Shown: positions 6,657-9,850 of the stretch, one piece after another
Layout: each line of letters starts with the position of its first letter
How positions within the stretch are numbered: position 1 is the stretch's first letter
Assembly: GCA_030539985.1 (NCBI GenBank)
Contig: JAUNXD010000040.1
Coordinates: 1 to 9,850, forward strand
From: Methanobrevibacter sp.
Lineage (GTDB): Archaea > Methanobacteriota > Methanobacteria > Methanobacteriales > Methanobacteriaceae
Direction of reading: 5' to 3'
Length of the DNA stretch: 9,850 nt
Program-made: the position numbers and the translations under genes
The notes under the pieces: model-generated
The model's database searches: none
What the model saw: the letters and a program-made list of their open reading frames with translations, nothing else
Told to the model about the DNA's origin: nothing

Positions 6657-7102
6657 ACAAAAAGTTAGTTTTAGTAATAGCATTAATCATTGCATTGCTT
6701 AGCGTCGGAGTTGCAAGTGCAGGATTTTTTGATTTTTTCAAATCCGGTGATGATGCAGGCAGTGTAAGTGTAGTTGAAGATGGAGAGTACTGTACAGTTG
6801 ACGAGGTTGCGGCATATATCAAGGAGTTTCACAAGCTTCCAAGCAATTACATAACAAAAAACGAAGCCAGAGAATTGGGATGGCATGGTGGACCTCTTAA
6901 AAAATATGCTCCAGGAAAAAGTATTGGCGGAGACACATTTACAAACAGGCAGCATGTGCTTCCAGACAGCAGCGATAAATACATCGAGTGCGATATAAAT
7001 GCAAATGGAACCAGCCGTGGAGCCGAAAGGATAGTGTACAATACAGGAGACTACAAGGTTTACTATACCGATGATCATTACAGCACATTCAAAGAGGTTT
7101 AA
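6653..7102 (+). CDS. Secreted barnase-type guanyl-preferring ribonuclease
   Basis: The 149-residue protein aligns along its length with Bacillus barnase. Shared stretches are FHKLPSNYITKNEA (59-72), LGW (75-77), APGKSIGGDTFTNR (86-99), DIN (114-116) and TDDHYSTF (139-146). By alignment all key residues are present: K69, R99, the general base E112, R122, R126 and the general acid H142 correspond to barnase K27, R59, E73, R83, R87 and H102, with the same 10-residue E-to-R spacing. Residues 1-23 form a Sec signal peptide: MNKK, a hydrophobic core at 5-20, and an ASA cleavage site; there is no lipobox. A Phe-rich linker (24-30) follows. Two cysteines (C47, C113) have no counterpart in barnase. 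It should hydrolyse single-stranded RNA outside the cell. The ATG overlaps the rfbD stop (ATGA), with a GAGTTGAT site inside rfbD (6642-6649). The inhibitor gene follows 2 bases later. Confidence 0.92.
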   Translation: MNKKLVLVIALIIALLSVGVASAGFFDFFKSGDDAGSVSVVEDGEYCTVDEVAAYIKEFHKLPSNYITKNEARELGWHGGPLKKYAPGKSIGGDTFTNRQHVLPDSSDKYIECDINANGTSRGAERIVYNTGDYKVYYTDDHYSTFKEV

Positions 7103-7104
7103 TA

Positions 7105-7332
7105 ATGCAGCTGGACGGTAAGCTAATCAAAAAAAACGGGCATGTTTATCTGATGGAGGAATTGAACCTGCCAGATTATTACGGGAAGAATCTGGATGCA
7201 TTATATGACTGTCTGACAGAGATGGAATGCGACATTGAACTGATAAATGCCGATGAAGTTGACAGTGAAATCATCGATACATTTGTTGATGCGGCCAGTG
7301 AAAACGATTTTTTAAAATTTAAAATAATATAA
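7105..7332 (+). CDS. Barstar-family ribonuclease inhibitor (immunity protein)
   Basis: This short 75-residue cytoplasmic protein, with no signal peptide, carries the barstar signature LNLPDYYGKNLDALYDCLTE (20-39). Residues that contact barnase in the Bacillus complex map well: Y25, D31 and D35 match barstar Y29, D35 and D39; Y34 replaces W38; D62 replaces E76; E66 matches E80; C36 matches C40. It ends with a beta strand (FLKFKII), as barstar does. Compared with the 89-90 residue Bacillus protein, it is shorter in the first helix and in the segment between the signature and the last helix. Translation starts at the ATG 2 bases after the RNase stop, with a GAGGT site (7094-7098) inside the RNase gene, so the inhibitor is coupled to the toxin. 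It should bind and block RNase that fails to be exported or that returns to the cytoplasm. Confidence 0.92.
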   Translation: MQLDGKLIKKNGHVYLMEELNLPDYYGKNLDALYDCLTEMECDIELINADEVDSEIIDTFVDAASENDFLKFKII

Positions 7333-7340
7333 GGTATAAA

Positions 7341-7345
7341 GTGAT
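7341..7345 (+). promoter_or_regulatory. Ribosome binding site that fixes the rfbA start
   Basis: GTGATTATTATG: the GTGAT element lies 4 bases before the ATG at 7350. The same 12 bases recur exactly at the rfbB start. The GTG is in frame but sits inside the binding site, so it is not taken as the start. Confidence 0.6.
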
Positions 7346-7349
7346 TATT

Positions 7350-8216
7350 ATGAAAGGTATTGTACTTGCAGGTGGTTCAGGAACACGCTTATATCCAATT
7401 ACAAAAGCAGTTTCCAAACAGTTGTTGCCGCTATATGATAAACCAATGATTTATTATCCTATTTCCGTTTTGATGTTGGCGGGAATTAAGGAAATACTTA
7501 TTATATCAACTCCAAGGGATTTGCCGATGTATAAGGATCTCTTGGGAGATGGGTCCAGTTTAGGCATAAAATTTGAATATGCAATCCAAGAAAACCCTAA
7601 CGGACTTGCTGAAGCATTCATAATAGGCGAGGAATTCATCGGGGACGATAATGTGGCGCTTATCTTGGGAGATAACATCTTCCATGGTCACAGATTTACA
7701 GAAATACTTGAAAGGGCCACAAATTTGGAAGAAGGAGCGGTAATTTTCGGTTATTACACTAACAATCCGGAAGCGTTCGGGGTTGTTGAATTTGATGATG
7801 AGTGGAACGTTTTGTCCATCGAAGAAAAACCGGAAAATCCTAAATCAAACTATATCGTGCCGGGACTATATTTCTATGATAATGATGTGATTGAAATAGC
7901 CAAAAACGTCAAGCCATCCGACAGGGGTGAGGTTGAGATTACTTCAGTAAACGAGGAATATCTCAATCGTGGAAAATTAAAGGTGGAGCTTCTTGGAAGA
8001 GGTATGGCCTGGCTGGATACAGGAACTCATGAAGGACTTCTTGAAGCGGCCAATTTCATTGAAACAGTTCAAAAAAGACAAAGCTTATATATTGCATGTC
8101 TTGAGGAAATCTCATATCTTAAGGGATACATTGATGATGAGCAACTATTGAAAACCGCCGAAGAACTTAAGAAAACCGATTATGGTGAATATTTATTTAA
8201 CTTAGTAAAAAGATGA
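7350..8216 (+). CDS. rfbA: Glucose-1-phosphate thymidylyltransferase
   Basis: This enzyme joins glucose-1-phosphate and dTTP to give dTDP-glucose, the first committed step to dTDP-rhamnose. From the ATG at 7350 it has 288 residues, close to the bacterial RmlA length. It shows the nucleotidyltransferase signature LAGGSGTRLYP (6-16) followed by SKQLLPLYDKPMIYYP (22-37), the metal-binding D108 in LGDNIFHG (106-113), EEKP (158-161), GEVEITSVN (193-201) and D223 in WLDTGTHEGL (221-230). The two aspartates fall at the positions known from E. coli RmlA. The first base of the frame after barstar is only 17 bases from its stop, in the same operon. The end overlaps a possible upstream start of rfbC. 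RmlA enzymes are normally feedback-inhibited by dTDP-L-rhamnose; nothing in the sequence argues otherwise. Confidence 0.95.
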   Translation: MKGIVLAGGSGTRLYPITKAVSKQLLPLYDKPMIYYPISVLMLAGIKEILIISTPRDLPMYKDLLGDGSSLGIKFEYAIQENPNGLAEAFIIGEEFIGDDNVALILGDNIFHGHRFTEILERATNLEEGAVIFGYYTNNPEAFGVVEFDDEWNVLSIEEKPENPKSNYIVPGLYFYDNDVIEIAKNVKPSDRGEVEITSVNEEYLNRGKLKVELLGRGMAWLDTGTHEGLLEAANFIETVQKRQSLYIACLEEISYLKGYIDDEQLLKTAEELKKTDYGEYLFNLVKR

Positions 8217-8221
8217 TTGTT

Positions 8222-8779
8222 ATGGGCAAATTCAAATTTACAGAAACAGGAATCAAGGACATGTTTGTAGTTGAACCCACTGTTTTTGAAGACAACAGGG
8301 GGTACTTTATGGAAACATTTCAGGAAAATGACTTTAAGCAGGCCGGACATGACTTAACCTTTGTTCAGGACAATCAGTCAAAATCATCAAAAGGAGTCCT
8401 GAGAGGACTGCATTTGCAGGTAAATTATCCTCAGGGAAAACTTGTTCGCGTCATTAAGGGAGAAGTTTTTGACGTTGGAGTGGATTTGAGAGGCGATTCA
8501 CCGACTTACGGCAAATGGTATGGTGAAATATTGTCTGAAGATAATAAGAAACAGTTATATATCCCTCCTAAATTTGCACACGGATTTCTGGTATTGTCAG
8601 ATGAGGCGGAATTTTTATATAAGTGCACAGAATTCTATCATGGCGAAGATGAGTCAGGAATAATGTGGGATGATGAGGACATTGCCATAGACTGGCCATT
8701 GGATGGAATTGATGAGATAATTTTATCAGATAAGGATAAGGAATGGAAAACCCTAAAGGAATCTCAAATTAAATATTAA
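8222..8779 (+). CDS. rfbC: dTDP-4-dehydrorhamnose 3,5-epimerase
   Basis: This cupin-fold enzyme epimerises dTDP-4-dehydro-6-deoxy-D-glucose at C3 and C5 to the L-rhamno form. From the ATG at 8222 it has 185 residues, the normal size. Family marks are EPTVFEDNRGYFMETF (18-33), FVQDNQSKSSKGVLRGLH (47-64) with catalytic His64, GKLVRVIKGEVFDVGVDLR (72-90), IPPKFAHGF (114-122), and FLYKCTEFYH (131-140) including the expected catalytic Tyr133. The usual YHPED after that tyrosine region is YHGEDE here, a mild variation. An upstream in-frame ATG at 8213 overlaps the rfbA stop as ATGA and would add three residues. The ATG at 8222 is preferred because the spacing GATGATTGTTATG mimics the GTGATTATTATG starts of its neighbours. 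Confidence 0.94.
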   Translation: MGKFKFTETGIKDMFVVEPTVFEDNRGYFMETFQENDFKQAGHDLTFVQDNQSKSSKGVLRGLHLQVNYPQGKLVRVIKGEVFDVGVDLRGDSPTYGKWYGEILSEDNKKQLYIPPKFAHGFLVLSDEAEFLYKCTEFYHGEDESGIMWDDEDIAIDWPLDGIDEIILSDKDKEWKTLKESQIKY

Positions 8780-8784
8780 GTGAT
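8780..8784 (+). promoter_or_regulatory. Ribosome binding site that fixes the rfbB start
   Basis: GTGAT directly follows the rfbC stop and lies 4 bases before the ATG at 8789, in a 12-base context identical to that of rfbA. The GTG itself is in frame but is not taken as the start. Confidence 0.6.
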
Positions 8785-8788
8785 TATT

Positions 8789-9796
8789 ATGACAAATATT
8801 TTAGTTACAGGTGGAGCAGGATTTATTGGAAGCAATTTCGTTAGATATATGGTAAACAAATATTCAGATTACCATATTATTAATTTGGATGCACTGACCT
8901 ACTGCGGGAACCTTGAAAACCTGAAGGATATTGAAGACAAGGACAATTATACATTTGTCAAGGGCGACATAAGAGATAAGGATATTGTTGATGATTTGGT
9001 TAAAAAATGCGATTATGTCATTAACTTTGCTGCTGAAAGCCATGTTGACAGAAGCATAACTGACCCTGAAATATTCATCAAATCAAATGTGCTTGGCACT
9101 CAGGTGCTTTTGAATGCATCAAAGGAATACGGTGTTGAAAAATACATCCAAATCTCAACAGACGAGGTTTACGGAACTTTAGGAAAAACAGGATACTTTA
9201 CAGAAACCACTCCTTTGCAGCCAAACAGTCCATATTCCGCTTCAAAAGCAGGCGGAGATTTGATAACAAGAGCCTACTATGAAACATTTGATCTACCGAT
9301 TAACATCACACGCTGCTCAAATAATTATGGGCCTTATCAGTTTCCGGAAAAATTAATTCCACTTATGATATCCAATACTCTGGAGGATAAGAAGCTGCCG
9401 GTTTATGGTGACGGAAAGAATATACGTGACTGGCTGCATGTTCATGACCACTGCACAGCGATAGACCTTGTTTTGCAGGATGGTGAATTAGGCGAAGTCT
9501 ACAATATCGGCGGCAACAACGAAAAGGAAAATATTTATATCGTCAAACTGATACTTGAAACCCTGGGCAAGGACGAATCCCTGATTGAATTTGTAACCGA
9601 CCGTTTAGGCCATGACAGGCGTTATGCAATCGATTCATCAAAAATTCAGGATGAATTGGGATGGTCTCCGGACTATACCTTTGAGGTCGGAATAAAGGAA
9701 ACAATCCAATGGTATCTCGATAATCAGGATTGGACCGACAAGGTAAAAAGTGGACAGTATCAGGAATATTATGAAAAAATGTATGCTAACAGATAG
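8789..9796 (+). CDS. rfbB: dTDP-glucose 4,6-dehydratase
   Basis: This NAD-dependent extended short-chain dehydrogenase converts dTDP-glucose to dTDP-4-dehydro-6-deoxyglucose, the second step to dTDP-rhamnose. The 335-residue protein from the ATG at 8789 has TGGAGFIGSN (7-16), DALTYCGNL (34-42), AAESHVDRSI (81-90), the catalytic triad segment STDEVYG with T124, D125 and E126, the YSASK motif with Tyr149 and Lys153, RCSNNYGPYQFPEKLIPL (175-192), YGDGKNIRDWLHV (206-218), and GHDRRYAID late in the protein. It is complete. It is the last gene of the operon within the window and completes the four-enzyme rhamnose set. No glycosyltransferase is visible before the edge, so the final polymer cannot be named. 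Confidence 0.96.
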   Translation: MTNILVTGGAGFIGSNFVRYMVNKYSDYHIINLDALTYCGNLENLKDIEDKDNYTFVKGDIRDKDIVDDLVKKCDYVINFAAESHVDRSITDPEIFIKSNVLGTQVLLNASKEYGVEKYIQISTDEVYGTLGKTGYFTETTPLQPNSPYSASKAGGDLITRAYYETFDLPINITRCSNNYGPYQFPEKLIPLMISNTLEDKKLPVYGDGKNIRDWLHVHDHCTAIDLVLQDGELGEVYNIGGNNEKENIYIVKLILETLGKDESLIEFVTDRLGHDRRYAIDSSKIQDELGWSPDYTFEVGIKETIQWYLDNQDWTDKVKSGQYQEYYEKMYANR

Positions 9797-9850
9797 TGCA
9801 TTTACACTTGAAACATACCTCTTAATTTTATAATATTCAATTTTTTCTTA
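9797..9850 (+). terminator. A+T-rich tail after rfbB with a T-run, possible archaeal terminator
   Basis: The 54 bases after the rfbB stop hold no gene. They end in AATTTTTTCTTA (9839-9850), an oligo-T run of the kind that ends archaeal transcription without a hairpin. Because the window stops here, it may equally be the start of a longer intergenic region or a promoter for the next gene. Confidence 0.3.

Noticed and set aside
6653..6730. Lipoprotein signal on the RNase
   Set aside because: There is no cysteine at the cleavage site; the ASA-G pattern fits an ordinary Sec signal peptide.
6683..7078. 131-codon open frame on the minus strand opposite the RNase gene
   Set aside because: It lies entirely antisense to a gene with strong barnase homology, has no clear ribosome binding site and a cysteine- and isoleucine-rich composition typical of a shadow frame.
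6653..7332. Classical intracellular toxin-antitoxin module
   Set aside because: The RNase has an export signal and the pair has no own promoter or DNA-binding antitoxin, so a secreted effector with immunity protein fits better.

Overview
The window reads as chromosomal DNA from a methanogenic archaeon of the Methanobacteriales, most likely Methanobrevibacter or a close relative. The basis is A+T-rich DNA, archaeal TATA-type promoters, GTGAT-type ribosome binding sites matching the 3' end of archaeal 16S rRNA, a leuC-leuD-leuB set of the methanogen type followed by an archaeal-type ribH, and a WecC-like dehydrogenase next to dTDP-rhamnose genes. The genus is an inference. No mobile element, CRISPR array, tRNA or rRNA was seen.

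Layout. (1) Bases 1-2966, minus strand: a tight operon read leuC, leuD, leuB, a 37-residue single-span membrane protein, then the start of ribH, which runs off the left edge. leuCDB convert 2-isopropylmalate to the leucine precursor 2-oxoisocaproate; RibH makes the riboflavin precursor lumazine. (2) Bases 2967-3292: a divergent, A+T-rich intergenic region with a TATA box facing each way. (3) Bases 3293-4504, plus strand: a DUF2264 protein, probably from a leaderless mRNA, whose stop codon overlaps that of the convergent wecC-like gene. (4) Bases 4501-5739, minus strand: a UDP-N-acetylhexosaminuronate dehydrogenase (WecC family). (5) Bases 5740-5816: a compact divergent promoter. (6) Bases 5817-9796, plus strand: one tightly packed operon rfbD, secreted barnase-type RNase, barstar-type inhibitor, rfbA, rfbC, rfbB.

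The rfb genes encode all four steps from glucose-1-phosphate to dTDP-L-rhamnose (RfbA, RfbB, RfbC, RfbD), used for surface glycans. The outstanding feature is the barnase-barstar pair between rfbD and rfbA. The RNase keeps all the barnase catalytic residues and has a Sec signal peptide. Its start codon overlaps the rfbD stop, and a short barstar-like immunity protein follows two bases later. An intact extracellular RNase with its inhibitor, co-transcribed with cell-surface sugar genes in an archaeon, suggests an envelope-linked competition or scavenging function. That role is inferred, not shown.
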